Source of the DNA: Choanephora cucurbitarum
Lineage: Eukaryota > Mucoromycota > Mucoromycetes > Mucorales > Choanephoraceae
Direction of reading: 5' to 3'
Length of the DNA stretch: 64,000 bases
NCBI GenBank assembly: GCA_025331435.1
Contig: JAIWNI010000048.1
Location: 1-64,000, forward strand
The notes beneath the pieces are model-generated. The model was not told where the DNA came from. It searched no databases and saw only the letters and a list, made by a program, of their open reading frames with translations. Within the stretch, counting starts at the first letter, position 1, and the number at the start of each line of letters is the position of its first letter. Made by a program: the position numbers and the translations under genes. This document shows positions 47,934-58,894 of the stretch, in pieces.

Positions 47934-50881
47934 TTAAGTAATTAATAAGCCAGAACCACAATAAATACAATGTAAACAACTATCAAGAATAACTCTTGTC
48001 AGGAACGCTTCTTCCTCCCCGTTGCTTCTCAAACTTTTAAGTCCACATGTGACACATTTGCGCGAGTTAGGGGAGTGCAAGATTCGCTTTGTCATACTGC
48101 AAAGTTCTAAAACAAAAGGTGAGAAACCGCATATCATGATGAACACAATATGAAAAAATTACCCCAAAAATGGCCAGCACTACATTGAGCCAAAGTGCTG
48201 TTATTAATAGTTTGTACACGTTCATCACAAACAAGACATTTCTCTCGTGCCTTGGGTTCAAAAACCATGCTCTGGTCTCCAGAAGAACTTGCAAAGGCAA
48301 TTTCGTTGTATAAATCAAGCTTAGGAAATTTGTCTTGAAGACGTGTGTAGATTTCGAGCGCCCTTTTTACTAGAGATCTGTCCTTACTTACGAGAGCAAC
48401 ATCTGATAAGAGTAACAACACTAGAATGTCTTGATCTAATCGAATACATTTTTTTTGCTGTTACTTCAATGGAATTCGAGATACATGGCTGCTCCTTACC
48501 CTTTAGATTGGCAAACTCTTCGTCCGGAATTTTCAAAGCAAAGTCTAAAATGTTTGAAAAGTAATTGCTTTGAATTGCATCCTTGGATTTTTCAACAACA
48601 GCCTTCAGTTCGTTCTCAAATACTTGAGGACTATAATTCTAGCCTGATGTTTTAGCGTCATAAGCCATGATCCTCTCTGTTTCCTAGACTTACTGCTAAC
48701 TCGATATCTGCATTGATTACTATTCTCGAGGCAATCACATGCGGTTGGCTATATATGGCTCTAGTAAGATTTTGACAGCTAAAAGACGTCAGCAAATAAT
48801 GATAAGTATAGCAGAAACAATGTATACTATCGCAATAACCCGGGTTTACCTTTCTTTACTATGCTCATCAGAGTATTGGATATATTCAGATAGCTTTTTA
48901 AGCCAAATGCAGAGAGGCTTTGAGGTATCATCATCCACAAGGTATTGTAGCAATTCGCGTATCAGTCCTTTGACAGGTTGAACAAAGACTAGAATGCTTA
49001 CATTAAACTAAGTTATGTAGACAATTGCTGCCCAACTTACAAAAATTAGGATCATTCACATATCTATCAACATCTTGGCAAAGTGGCTCGATATCTAGAT
49101 TGCGCTCTTTCTGCAAAATGAAAGCAAGTGTTGTATCTTCACCGGATTCAGGACCATAGCGGATATCAACATCAGGACGCATTCTAATACACTCCAAGCT
49201 TTATCAGCCTTCTCCTTCCAACACGACAAATGGCTGTGCTTACCGGAAAACGATAGCAGTGAAGATGTGACCAGATGCATCACAGACGCCTTCAAGAGAA
49301 GGCATAGCATCTGAGGCGCCAATGATGTGGTCTTCCATCTTCATCTGTTCTTCTACCCAATGCTGTTTATACTTTTGAACAAGCTTTGTGTTGATCAATG
49401 CATTTGCCTTAATATCGACTTCAAGCGAATCTGCTGAGCTGCAGTCAATTTGCATACCTTCACCTTCAGCAGTGAATGCCTGAAATACATGAGGACTAAT
49501 CCACGAACCACCTGCTAGTCCTAAAGTAGAATGCACCAGTTCTAGCTCTCTCCAATCTCGTTCTACATTCAATTGATCTGAAGCCCAACTAAAATCGAGA
49601 AAGCGAAGAGTTACACCCTTGCAAAGAGCAAGCTTCATACTTGATCCATCAGCATCAAATTCATCGCTTATTTTGATAAAGTTGACATGCTCTGGCTCAC
49701 TGTCAAACCATGTATAAAGTATGTCTGTCTGGACATTCTCAATGGTCGTGTTACTATCTTTCAGCCCAAGTTCAACTTGAACTGAAGATAACACGACTGT
49801 ACCATCTACACTACTTGATGCAACATAAGCAACATCTATGATATACTTTAAATATAAGCACAAATTTTTCGAAGAAAAAAGAGACATCATCCGCCTTACA
49901 TTTGCGGTTGCCTATGTTCTTCCACCCTGACCATTCTGCCAAATTGACAAATGATTTATGTGCTGTAATTGTATCTGCATATCTGAATGCATTATCCATA
50001 GCTGAAGTCCATATATTGACATGGCCTGCCTTATTAGTAGTCGCAAGCAGAGATGGTTTAAAAGCAAGTGGATCAGGAACTAGCGCTTTGGACCATATGG
50101 CATCTATCGAGTCATTGATAAGGACAAACGCATTCTATGCTGCATATAGAAACTCCTATCAAAAGGCTTACATAAGGTATGATGTGGATTAATCTTAGTA
50201 GGGTAATCAACGTTCACTTGGTGCGCTTCAATCTCATGTGTCAAATCCCGTACCTAAACATGAGATAAGATCAGTATATCTTTCTATGTATATGTATGCA
50301 TATCATGATTCTCTTACTAGTTGCCAATCAGAGTTTGAGGGATCTTTAGGGGAGCTTTGATAGATTAGCACCCGATGTTTTGTAGTCACTACAACTAAGA
50401 AACAGCTGAAACAAACAATATAAGAATCATTATTGCATAGTTTGCATAACAAATACCTCTTTGAGGCTGATAGACCTGTAGGAGACCAATTAGCACATCG
50501 AAAGCCTTCATTGTTGAAAAAGGACGTTTGAATTTTGTCAGGATCCTCTAGTGTTGAAGGAGGGTATTAGTTCGTTTATAGTTTGGAGTGAGTGAACGGT
50601 GTGTTACCTATTAGCACTTGATCGCCCGTGTTCTCAAGAGGAGGCAAAGAGAACCCAACATGTGTGTAGCCTTCTTTCTTTGAGGCCATGCCTGAAAGTA
50701 TGGGTGTCTATGAGTCGAAACATCAATTCAGTGTGTCGATTGCTTCGATAAGTCTTATTCTCGGTACCACAATGTGAACATGATTAGATAGACAAATAAC
50801 CAACTGACTATCCTCATTCCATTTGACGCAGTCTGCAAAGTAAGGTCTGCCTTTAAATGTGATGCCCGGTTGATTTTCCAT
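47934..50881 (-). CDS. TFIIIC 90-kDa subunit (GTF3C4/Tfc8-like), WD40 plus TFIIIC zinc finger
   Basis: Subunit of the RNA polymerase III factor TFIIIC. Thirteen exons (50881-50768, 50707-50608, 50547-50457, 50405-50318, 50253-50172, 50103-49900, 49835-49244, 49198-49041, 48988-48850, 48778-48694, 48638-48500, 48435-48163, 48106-47934) give 745 residues; all phases close. The N-terminal beta-propeller begins FADCVKWNEDSQLVI, then HIVTP, and continues with blades such as FRCANWSPTGLSAS, CFLVVVTTKHRVLIY and AGHVNIW. The C-terminal 100 residues form a zinc-binding domain: CLVCDERV, then QCSAGHFW, CVTCGLK, and the final C-x2-C pair in HCIYCGSGLL, as in the zf-TFIIIC family. Human GTF3C4 is 822 residues. 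Family assignment rests on architecture and motif order. Two acceptors (exons 11 and 12) were chosen because only they keep the frame. Confidence 0.85.
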
Positions 50882-51648
50882 TGGCTTAATGTCTATTCAA
50901 AAAGAAAAAAAGTTTCTTTTTCTTCTACGCGTTAATTTTGCAGCGGAGCAAATAACGAAAATGCTCTTTTCAAAGATCACGTTTGTTTTTTACTTGCATA
51001 AACGCTGATTTTGAGTGGCTTCAAAGCACTGGTGACACCAAAGCTTAAAGTTGAAATATGGAGGATGATTTTTGGAGGTCTTTAGGCTCTTATTTGGTAG
51101 CATATTTGACTCAGCTTTACTTATAAAGATGTCTATATGCTAATTTGATGATAATTATAGATGACCGATATTGACAGCTTACTTTTTAGTAATTTCGGTA
51201 CAGTTTTGGATGTAAACCAAAGGAAAAAGTAAAAGCAGCTGTTGATTTGTTTTTATCATTTTGAATTGTCAAGGTTACACGGGCATCAACCTGTGTTCAC
51301 TTAATTTCACTTATTTTGAAGTGTTTTTTACAATAAATGCATGTTTAGTTAATCCGGAATCATAGAAAACCTTTTCCTTCTAGATTTCTTCTCCTAAAAA
51401 TTTATCGTCTCTCTTAAACTTCAGTTATGAGTAGGCTTTTCTGAAAGCTAAAAAGTAACAGCTCTTTCTTCTATAAGTTTTTTAAAGTTGTGTTGCCTTC
51501 GAGAATTGTCTATAGCTGATACATTAAGTCTAAACTGCTTGCAAATGGAAGACACGACATGAAGGGAGAAGAGTGGGAGATTTTTAAAGCAATCAAACAA
51601 ATAAATTAAAGGAAAGGAGAGCTTGATGATTTATTATGGAAAGGAGAA
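50882..51648. other. Intergenic region upstream of the TFIIIC gene
   Basis: About 770 bases between two minus-strand genes. It holds the TFIIIC promoter and the membrane-protein gene's 3' flank. I see no further gene or notable repeat. Confidence 0.5.
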
Positions 51649-52491
51649 CTAATGCTTATACTGTATGATGTATCTCTCATCATAAAAGGGCTTATGGTTA
51701 GCCCATATACTACTGTTACACTTGTCGTCTATTTTGCTTGCCAATGGATCAACATGAACATTCAGAGGGACAGTTACAAAATCTACAGACGAATACCGAT
51801 TAAACTGCTGACTCGACAACATATTATACCTATCGTCAAATTCAAGTACAATAGACTGTAGAAAAAAGAGAAGTTATAGTTGGATAAAGAGAGATGCTAG
51901 ATAGCTTACATATTTTGTACTGACAAATAGACGACATATGCGCTTGCTTTCATTTGGATCAGTCTTACTTAAGCGAAAGTGTATCCCACGAATATTTTCA
52001 GTAGCATTGATCAAATTGCAAGTGTCAATAATTGTATACTCGAACTACAAAAAAAAAACGTTTTTCTTTTAACACCATGATTTTAAAAGAAAGTAGCAAG
52101 CACACATACCCTATGACGAAGAGTGCGATATCGCCAAATAAAATAGAAGGTAACAAAGAACATAAAGAACGGGACCGAAACGTATTTCGTAATGTCGTTC
52201 GAGTAGCTCCAAAATAAGCAATGAACAAATAGAGCCATTAACCAGGCTATGCAAAGAGTCATTAGCCAAATTAGTTTATTTCCAGGTGGAGGCTGATCAT
52301 GTACTGCTGCGTTGATTGTCCCTATAGTGTAAGCCAGGTCTTGGTAAGATAGCTATGCGGATGCAAAAGTAAAATGTGAGAGGAAAGCCGACTTGTTTAC
52401 TATTCTCTAGAATACTTACATGACCTTGGAGCTCAAATGTGTATTGACTGTCAAAAAACTTATTTCTTAAATAAAAGCGAACGGATTTCAT
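51649..52491 (-). CDS. Uncharacterised membrane protein with two predicted spans
   Basis: I do not recognise the family. Four exons (52491-52420, 52352-52110, 52044-51910, 51855-51649) give 218 residues with phase-0 junctions throughout and good splice signals, so the gene is real. A short N-terminal domain (VRFYLRNKFFDSQYTFELQGH) and a segment ending in DQPPPGNK precede two adjacent hydrophobic stretches: about residues 57-75 (LIWLMTLCIAWLMALFVHCL) and about 82-98 (VSVPFFMFFVTFYFIW). The rest is hydrophilic, with FEYTIIDTCNLINATENIRGIHFRL as its most structured-looking part. A hairpin membrane anchor with both termini on the same side is likely. It might be an ER or endosomal adaptor, but I give no function. 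Confidence 0.75.
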
Positions 52492-54207
52492 AACTATTAT
52501 GATGAGGACTCTTCTAATTTAGAATAGTCTGAAAGAAAATGAATGTAATGGGAGTGGGTAGCTAGTTTAAAAAAATAAAGAATCAATGAGAGGAGAACTT
52601 ATGTCTGAAGTCAGATCCTTCTTCTTCTTTTGTTTCTAACAATGACTAAAGATGAACGAGTGTATTAGAAGCGAAAGAGAAAGGAAAAAGGGAAACAAAT
52701 ATCAAGCCAGGTAAGCTTATATAGCACTTTTAAAAGTCTTGAAGTGAAGGAACTGTTAAAAGCTGATTGATACAAGAAATAGGAGAACGACAAATACTAC
52801 TGAAACAACTTGTATAAAAGAAAATATCTAAGCTTTCACTGGCATCGCGTACTATGACTTTACCGTTTTTGCTGTCTGCAACTTTTTGACTAAATCGACA
52901 TGAAAGAAAAGTTGCAATGTTCTAGTGTTTTCCTTAGACCGGATGTATCGCATTTGCTAGGCAGTGATAAGAGCTCTCGCATTAAATTTAGTTCCATTGT
53001 TCGAGTCTCCAAGTATAACTCTTTCTCCAAAAGCTTCCTCAAGCTTGTTTCCAGGAGTCCCACTTCAGAAAATTAAAAATTAAATTCAATGTAAGAAAAG
53101 AAATAAACAAGTGAACGTAACGAAATTGATCCATTATCCCTTAATAAACGTATCTTTTTGCCGTTTCAGACATTTGGAATTTATGAGATACGTAAGAACA
53201 CATAAAGAGCGAGAAAGGGGCGAGAAGTTTTGAAGAATGGTAAAAAAATCCTCATTTGACTGTTATTCAAAGGCTTACTTGGGCGAACTTGATAGCAACG
53301 ACAAAATTTGTAGGCTTTACTTGCGATCAAAAATATAAACTTGTTAGACTATTGTGCTTTCAAGCATTAGGATCGTAGTTTCAACAATTGATGGGTCATA
53401 ACTCTTATCGATTGATGGAGGTGGTTTCTGCAAAATTGCATTGTAGTCCCTTTTTTGTAGGATGCTCATGACAAAGAAAACGTAATGTTGTAAATACACA
53501 AAACGGATTCAATTTTATGTCAGCATTCGTTTCATTATGGTCCTGAAGGGCTTTTGCTCAATGTTTTCTATCTATTCATTTGTTCGTAACTTATGTGATG
53601 CAGAGTTACTATTTCTTTTAAAGCAGAGTATCTTACCGAATTTTAGGGTTGTGTCTCTGTCATGAAACAATCACCTATCTTCGAGATTTTTGATTTAATC
53701 ACAGAACTTAGTGACTTCAACGAGCTTACTAGCAGCCAATAGTGCTGAAAGATTCATACTTCGACAGTAGTATATTTTAATCTACCTACTGGTGGTATGT
53801 CTTTGCTTGTAAAAAAAAATAGCCAGGTTTGCTTATATAAATGCAGGTGTGCGAAATCCACTCATGTGAACCTTTGTAAGCTCAGGGTCATTTTTAGGAG
53901 AGCTCTCAATACGACCTTATAGGCTTTGAAATAAATGCTTGTATTCCTACAATTCCTTTTATGGTATGATATTTAATCTTGCTTGATATAAGCATTAAAG
54001 AGAATAATAAATGATTCAAAATATTAAACGTTTTAGAGCAGCGATTAACCACTCCCATGCTAAATGGTTTATTCTTACAGTTGAAACAAAAGAATGAGTA
54101 CAAGTTCTTCAATGAAATATAGCTAATAAACGCTGTTTATTAAATTGATAATGTCTTCAGCATAAAAATTTGATACATAGTAGGTATGATGTTATCTAAA
54201 TAAAATC
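52492..54207. other. Intergenic region with a coding-like segment
   Basis: About 1.7 kb. A minus-strand segment at 52890-53062 reads as a well-behaved 56-residue helical stretch ending in a stop codon; see findings. The remainder shows nothing I can support. Confidence 0.45.
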
Positions 54208-54438
54208 TTATGTGTAACACTTTCCGTTCTTCATAGTACCGCCTATCAAAGTGCAGCATTGTCTAGCAGAGCTACAACAACCATCAGTGCAGCCAGCAGG
54301 TTGTATTTGAAAGTTAGATGCAACGATAGCATTAAACTCGTGGTTTTCTTTAAGGGAATGAGTTTCAGGGGCTGGTAAAGCGTTAACGACGACAACGAAG
54401 GCGAGGCCACAAAAGAACAAGCTAGAGACAGAGACCAT
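54208..54438 (-). CDS. Small secreted cysteine-rich peptide, six-cysteine form
   Basis: Single-exon gene of 76 residues. Residues 1-20 form a signal peptide ending ...VVVVNA. A charged propeptide-like stretch follows from LPAPE to about residue 46. The mature part, residues 47-76, has six cysteines (50, 54, 55, 61, 62, 74) in the pattern C-x3-CC-x5-CC-x11-C. On its coding strand a TATATAA element lies at 54501-54510, about 63 bases before the ATG. The paralogue on the plus strand at 58664-58894 has exactly the same length and aligns without gaps. Even cysteine number, small size and signal peptide suggest a disulfide-stabilised extracellular peptide: an antimicrobial, effector or signalling role is possible, and none is demonstrated. 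I recognise no named family. Confidence 0.85.
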   Translation of the reverse strand: MVSVSSLFFCGLAFVVVVNALPAPETHSLKENHEFNAIVASNFQIQPAGCTDGCCSSARQCCTLIGGTMKNGKCYT

Positions 54439-56342
54439 TGTATAACAAAGAGCAGATAAGTCAAAATAAAGTCGATTTGTAAAAAAAAAAAGCGTTTTGT
54501 TTATATACAAATCCTTTTTTAAAGTCTACTGCTTTAAGTTCACAACTAGGTTAGGGTGTTTCATTACTGCGCAATGAATACAAAGTCCCTTAAGTTCCTT
54601 TTTTTGTGATTGTACTTCAGGAAACCCTATTAGATTATCCCTTTATTAGTAGTTGTCATATAAAAAACCAAAATAGTTGCTGTTTTTTCCTCATGACCTT
54701 TTCCGTTATTACTGCTATCCATAATAGGTAGTTTGTTCTTAATAAAGTTTGCATTTTATAGACATACTACTGTACTTCAAGTTAGTATGATCATTGAGCA
54801 TAGAATAAAAATCAAAGCACAATATTACAAGTCAGGACCTACAGCGTCTCTATTTAGCTGTTGCGCTTGGCTCTCATCATGTCTTGTGATATGTATTTTC
54901 ATCGTTAAACTCGAATAAGAGTGTCATCTCATTGGTTTTTGCCATAAGCTAAACACGCTTGATTTGTATTACGAAGCAATGCATAGTTTGGCTAACCCAT
55001 ATCTCTTCTTTTGTGTTGCCTATCATGCTGATAACACAAGGGGATAAGCTAAGAAGAAAAGTTCTAGGGTTCTTACACCAATAATTTATCTTTCTTTTTA
55101 TCACTTACAAAGTTGCCATGAAAATTCTATTGTCAAGACAACTAAAACAACTGCTGCAAAAAGAGGACGTTGTTAAAGTTACAGAGATGAGAAAAACGTC
55201 TCTGATCATGAGCTCAGGGGACACCTTGAATGGAGCGGGCGTGATAAAAATCTAGTATGAAATTTGAATGATATCAAACCAACGCTTCTTGTTTTAGTAA
55301 TGACATTTGTACTTAACGTGAGTTAAACAGATATCTGTGATTGTCACAACGCTTCACACAAGAACAACAAACTGAACCTAATACCGCATTTTAAGCAGCA
55401 AATACTGATTTAGATAACCTACACTGTAAAAAACCTTTAATTTTTTTTAAGCGCTAGCTGTTGTTTTGGGGTTCACAAATGATGGGATAAAGATGAATTC
55501 TGGATTACTCTTTGGTTTTCACTATTTTTACCTTGCCTTCAAATGGTGTAGTCAAGCATGCGATAATTTAACGAGGGATGTTCTTTTTGATGGCTGCTTG
55601 TGATATTGTAACTTGTGGACGCGTATTAATCGATAGATTTGGTGAAGTTATCACCGTTCGTACATCCATTGCGTAACAAAAGCTGGCTTCATCTCTGCAT
55701 GCTCAACTTATTTGACAAGATGGTACAAGACAGAGGTATTAGCAGAGTGGCTGGTAGTTTACTGTCTGTAAATCATACTAGTAACCAGAGAGAAAGCGTC
55801 TTACTGTTAGGTATTACAAGTATGGTTATGGGATATATGATCCTCTGCTTCTACTTTTTTTGGATATGATATCCTCTCAGTATATTTGAGCTAAAAAGAA
55901 CTACAGGTCTTAAGGGTTTGAAATGAGGTTTTCTCTAATAGGTGGCTGTTAACACATGCTGTTAGTTTTTTGGCATTTTTTCTCTTGCTTGACTAATGAT
56001 CTGATGAAGACTGCTGACTGTCTGCGTAGCAGATATGCTTGATTCAATAAATGGCAAGGAAAGCCTGTTATTATGCGCATTATATTAGGCGATCAAGCAG
56101 CCACATCCTTGTTGTTTCTTGCTTGCTTTGGAAGACATGTTGTTGTTTACAAAACCTAGAGTAAGACATGGGGCAGTGTGTCAAAAAAAGAAAAGGAATA
56201 TTATGAAGAGACAACTAAATATGTTGGCTCTAATTGCTTTGAATTGTAGTGCATATCTATGCGACACTCTATTCTTTTTTATTATTGTTACCCATAAACA
56301 AACAGTTTATCTTCAGTGATTATGCAAAAATCTTCTTGGCCT
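54439..56342. other. Intergenic region between the peptide gene and the PGAP2-like gene
   Basis: About 1.9 kb. The first 75 bases are the promoter of the six-cysteine peptide gene. Short open frames at 54733-54918, 55639-55869 and 56119-56319 lack domains, signal peptides of the peptide type or splice support. No third copy of the cysteine-rich motif is visible. Confidence 0.5.
54501..54510 (-). promoter_or_regulatory. TATA box of the six-cysteine peptide gene
   Basis: On the minus strand the sequence reads TTGTATATAA, about 63 bases before the ATG at 54438. Confidence 0.6.
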
Positions 56343-57335
56343 TCAAACGCTCTCAGCTTTTCTCTTGCGACAAGTAATCCAGAGCTCCAGCCTTTTGAAA
56401 TCGAAAGCGGTGATTCCATCGAATGCAACATCATAGATGATCAGAGACCATTCAAAGAATGCATAAATAGTATACGCTAGTTCAATAAATATTAATGGAA
56501 CATTCAATAAAAAGGCATACATGCATTCTTTTTTCTCACTAGTTATACGATATTACCTCCAGGAACGTGATGTACTTTGTGTTGAAGGAAGAAATAGATC
56601 ATAGGAGGCAATGTACCAAAGAAAGCAATTGTCAAAAGCCGTCTTCTTTTGATGGCAACTTTATCTGCATTGGGACATGTGTACAAAACCCCCAACTGCC
56701 ATGGTAAAGTCAGCAAAAGATAGAGAACCATAGAGACATCATGTATAGAATGATCATCTGTTGAAGTGATATAGACCCAACCGCCACAAGCAACAGTACG
56801 CATTAAGCCAACTGCAAATAAACACTTGCCGAAGGACACAGTTGAAGTTCTTATGCATGTTGTTGTATATATATACCAAAGGCAAACTAACACAATTCTT
56901 GGACCAGATGTAAGAGCAATTAGAATCTGAAACAATGCTCGTGCAGGATATCGATCGCCTGTGGTAGCACTAACACTTGGAAACCATTCCTGCAATAGCC
57001 ATGAAACATAAATGCTTATTCTTTGACTTTACAGAAATTGGTCAATTGTACCTGTGGAAATCCAAAAAACTCATTTTGAACGATTTTGTAATAATGCGTA
57101 TAGCAACCAACTAGAAGGGCGATAAAGAAAGCAGCTATTGAATCGCGTGTTAGCAAGATCGCCATGTTTTAACTAGATCTTACCATAAGCAAACAAAGTA
57201 TGACAGTATACAACTGAACGTCCAGAAATCTATTGCAAATAGTAGATTAGTTTATAAATAAGCGATTTGGAGATACTATCGACGTACTTTAACTAAGGCC
57301 TTATCTTTCATTTTGTTAAAACCAGAGATGTGCAT
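56343..57335 (-). CDS. PGAP2 / Cwh43 N-terminal family GPI-anchor remodelling protein
   Basis: Polytopic Golgi/ER protein of the Frag1/DRAM/Sfk1 superfamily that acts in remodelling the lipid of GPI anchors. Five exons (57335-57288, 57229-57184, 57134-57052, 56989-56557, 56476-56343) give 247 residues. Diagnostic blocks are GFPQEWFPSVSATTGDRYPAR, CGGWVYITSTDDHSIHD and the last helix YAFFEWSLIIYDVAFDGITAFDF. Five or six membrane spans are apparent. Only the PGAP2-like half is encoded; the C-terminal hydrolase-like half of budding yeast Cwh43 is absent. The frame stays open upstream of the chosen ATG to about 57424, so an extra 5' exon may exist. It sits between the two cysteine-rich peptide genes. 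Confidence 0.85.
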
Positions 57336-58663
57336 GTAAAAGTTAAAGTATTCTCCTGTTGGTAGATTGAGACTCAGCTCAGGTGAATTTTTGGGTAAAA
57401 ATTTATTAGTTAGACCTAAGTACACGCTTTTGAAACAAGTAATAACGACTTTGGGTATTGCTCACCGATGAATCATTTGTGACTAAATCCCAGTAATTGG
57501 TAAGTCACTGACAGTACAAAACATCTATATCGACTAATACATGATAGGCTTTTTCCAAATAAAGCACTAGCTTAGAATACATTCTATGTCAGTGCGTTTT
57601 TTATGGGCATCAGAGACGACAGTATATCAGATTCAATTACTTTTAGCTAACTCGATGATAATGCTTATTGGTAATCCACGAAGAAACATATTATAAAGAC
57701 TCATTTCATTAAATGACAACAACCAACGAACTAGTTACCACTCACCAAGAGAAAACAAAACCCCAACAACTATTCCAAGCCATACGCCATACTGATTTAT
57801 CGCGCCTATTTCGTGTTTTGTAGACTTGTTTTACTCAAGTGATATTAAACTAATAGTTCACTTGACTTTTGTCCTCCTCTATTTTGTTACTTGTAGCTTC
57901 AAGTCATCATGCAAACTTTATTTTTGAAGTTGGAAAACAACACCTATGATTAGTCAGTTGTTGTACAAAATGATAAATTCTGTACAAGTAACTTTATGAT
58001 TGGGTCGCTATTAAAGAAAGTCTAGGCCATATAGCTGATCTGTCTCATATCATAGCTTTTTCTTGCATAAAAAAGATAGAAACGTTTCCAATGGTTTTTT
58101 ATTTGTCATTTGATTTGCTTGTTCTAAAGAGTAAGGAAAGAAAAGAAACTTGCCAGATGCGTGGATCACCAAGTGATATTAACCAAACAAGTACGCTATG
58201 TAACAATTAATAATGATACAACCGTTCACATCCCATTAAAACCCCAAGCTCAATGGTGCACAAATTAAAATAAACTAGCATTAAAAGAATCATCTTTAGG
58301 ATGTAGTATTGTGAATAATCAAGACGAACAGACTCTTGATTTTACTATGAGAAAAAGAAAAGTGTCTTGGTAATAGAGAAAAAAGAGAACAGAGCTCATA
58401 CTTTAATAGGAATAAAATGCCTATTACGAAAAGACTGCAAGGATACTTTTGATCAAGGGAAAATTTAGAGTATCATAAGTTCTTATTTTGGATCACAGGC
58501 TATATCCTTCAAGCAAGTCAAAGGCTTTAAATAGCTTATTGCGCAGATAAGGTTGGGAAGAAGGTTTTCTTGTACACCTGCATTAAAAAAAAATAGACAA
58601 GTTCATAACGTATATAAAGGGATCAGTTTTATAGTTGAATAAATTGCTCATTCTTGTTCTACA
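57336..58663. promoter_or_regulatory. Divergent intergenic region, PGAP2-like and eight-cysteine peptide genes
   Basis: About 1.3 kb. At its right end TATATAAAG (58611-58619) lies 53 bases before the peptide ATG, mirroring the layout at the paralogous gene. Nothing else is supported. Confidence 0.55.
58611..58619 (+). promoter_or_regulatory. TATA box of the eight-cysteine peptide gene
   Basis: TATATAAAG lies 53 bases before the ATG, at the spacing also seen for the paralogous gene's TATATAA element. Confidence 0.65.
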
Positions 58664-58894
58664 ATGGTTTCTGTCTCTAACTTGCTTTTCTCTGGCCTTG
58701 TCTTGATTGCTGGTATCAGCGCTGTCCCTTCTCCTGAAGTTCAATCTTTGCAAAAGATGGAGCACTATAACAAGATGGTTGAATCTAACTTTGCAATCCA
58801 ACCTCGTGGATGTACAGATACATGCTGTTCTGGAGCTGCTTCATGTTGTCGTATTAACGGATGTGAATGGAAAGACAGAAAATGTAAATGTTAA
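58664..58894 (+). CDS. Small secreted cysteine-rich peptide, eight-cysteine form
   Basis: Single-exon 76-residue gene, paralogue of the minus-strand gene at 54208-54438. Signal peptide residues 1-20 end ...AGISA, followed by VPSPE and a charged pro-like stretch. The shared sequence SNFxIQPxGCTD opens the mature part. Cysteines are at 50, 54, 55, 61, 62, 67, 74 and 76. The first five and Cys74 align with the paralogue; Cys67 and Cys76 are extra. TATATAAAG starts at 58611. Around the ATG the two genes share the near-identical string CAATGGTYTCTGTCTCTARC. The expected product is a disulfide-rich extracellular peptide. No family name can be given. Confidence 0.87.
   Translation: MVSVSNLLFSGLVLIAGISAVPSPEVQSLQKMEHYNKMVESNFAIQPRGCTDTCCSGAASCCRINGCEWKDRKCKC

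Noticed and set aside
48378..48400. Perfect donor-like GTAAGT inside exon 12 of the TFIIIC gene
   Set aside because: The next in-frame acceptor would make an intron of about 22 nt, far below the smallest seen here, and the continuous reading is protein-like.
53541..53560. TTTGCTCA string resembling a Mac1-type copper response element (another copy is near 16034)
   Set aside because: Neither copy lies just upstream of a gene, so chance occurrence is the simplest explanation.
55639..55869. 76-codon plus-strand open frame near the cysteine-rich peptide genes
   Set aside because: It has the same length class as the peptides, but no signal peptide, no cysteine pattern and no TATA element.
56812..56876. 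Intron-like 65-nt segment (GTATAT...TTTGCAG) inside exon 4 of the PGAP2-like gene
   Set aside because: Removing it would break the reading frame, whereas reading through keeps the conserved CGGWVYITSTDD block in frame and gives the spacing expected for the family.
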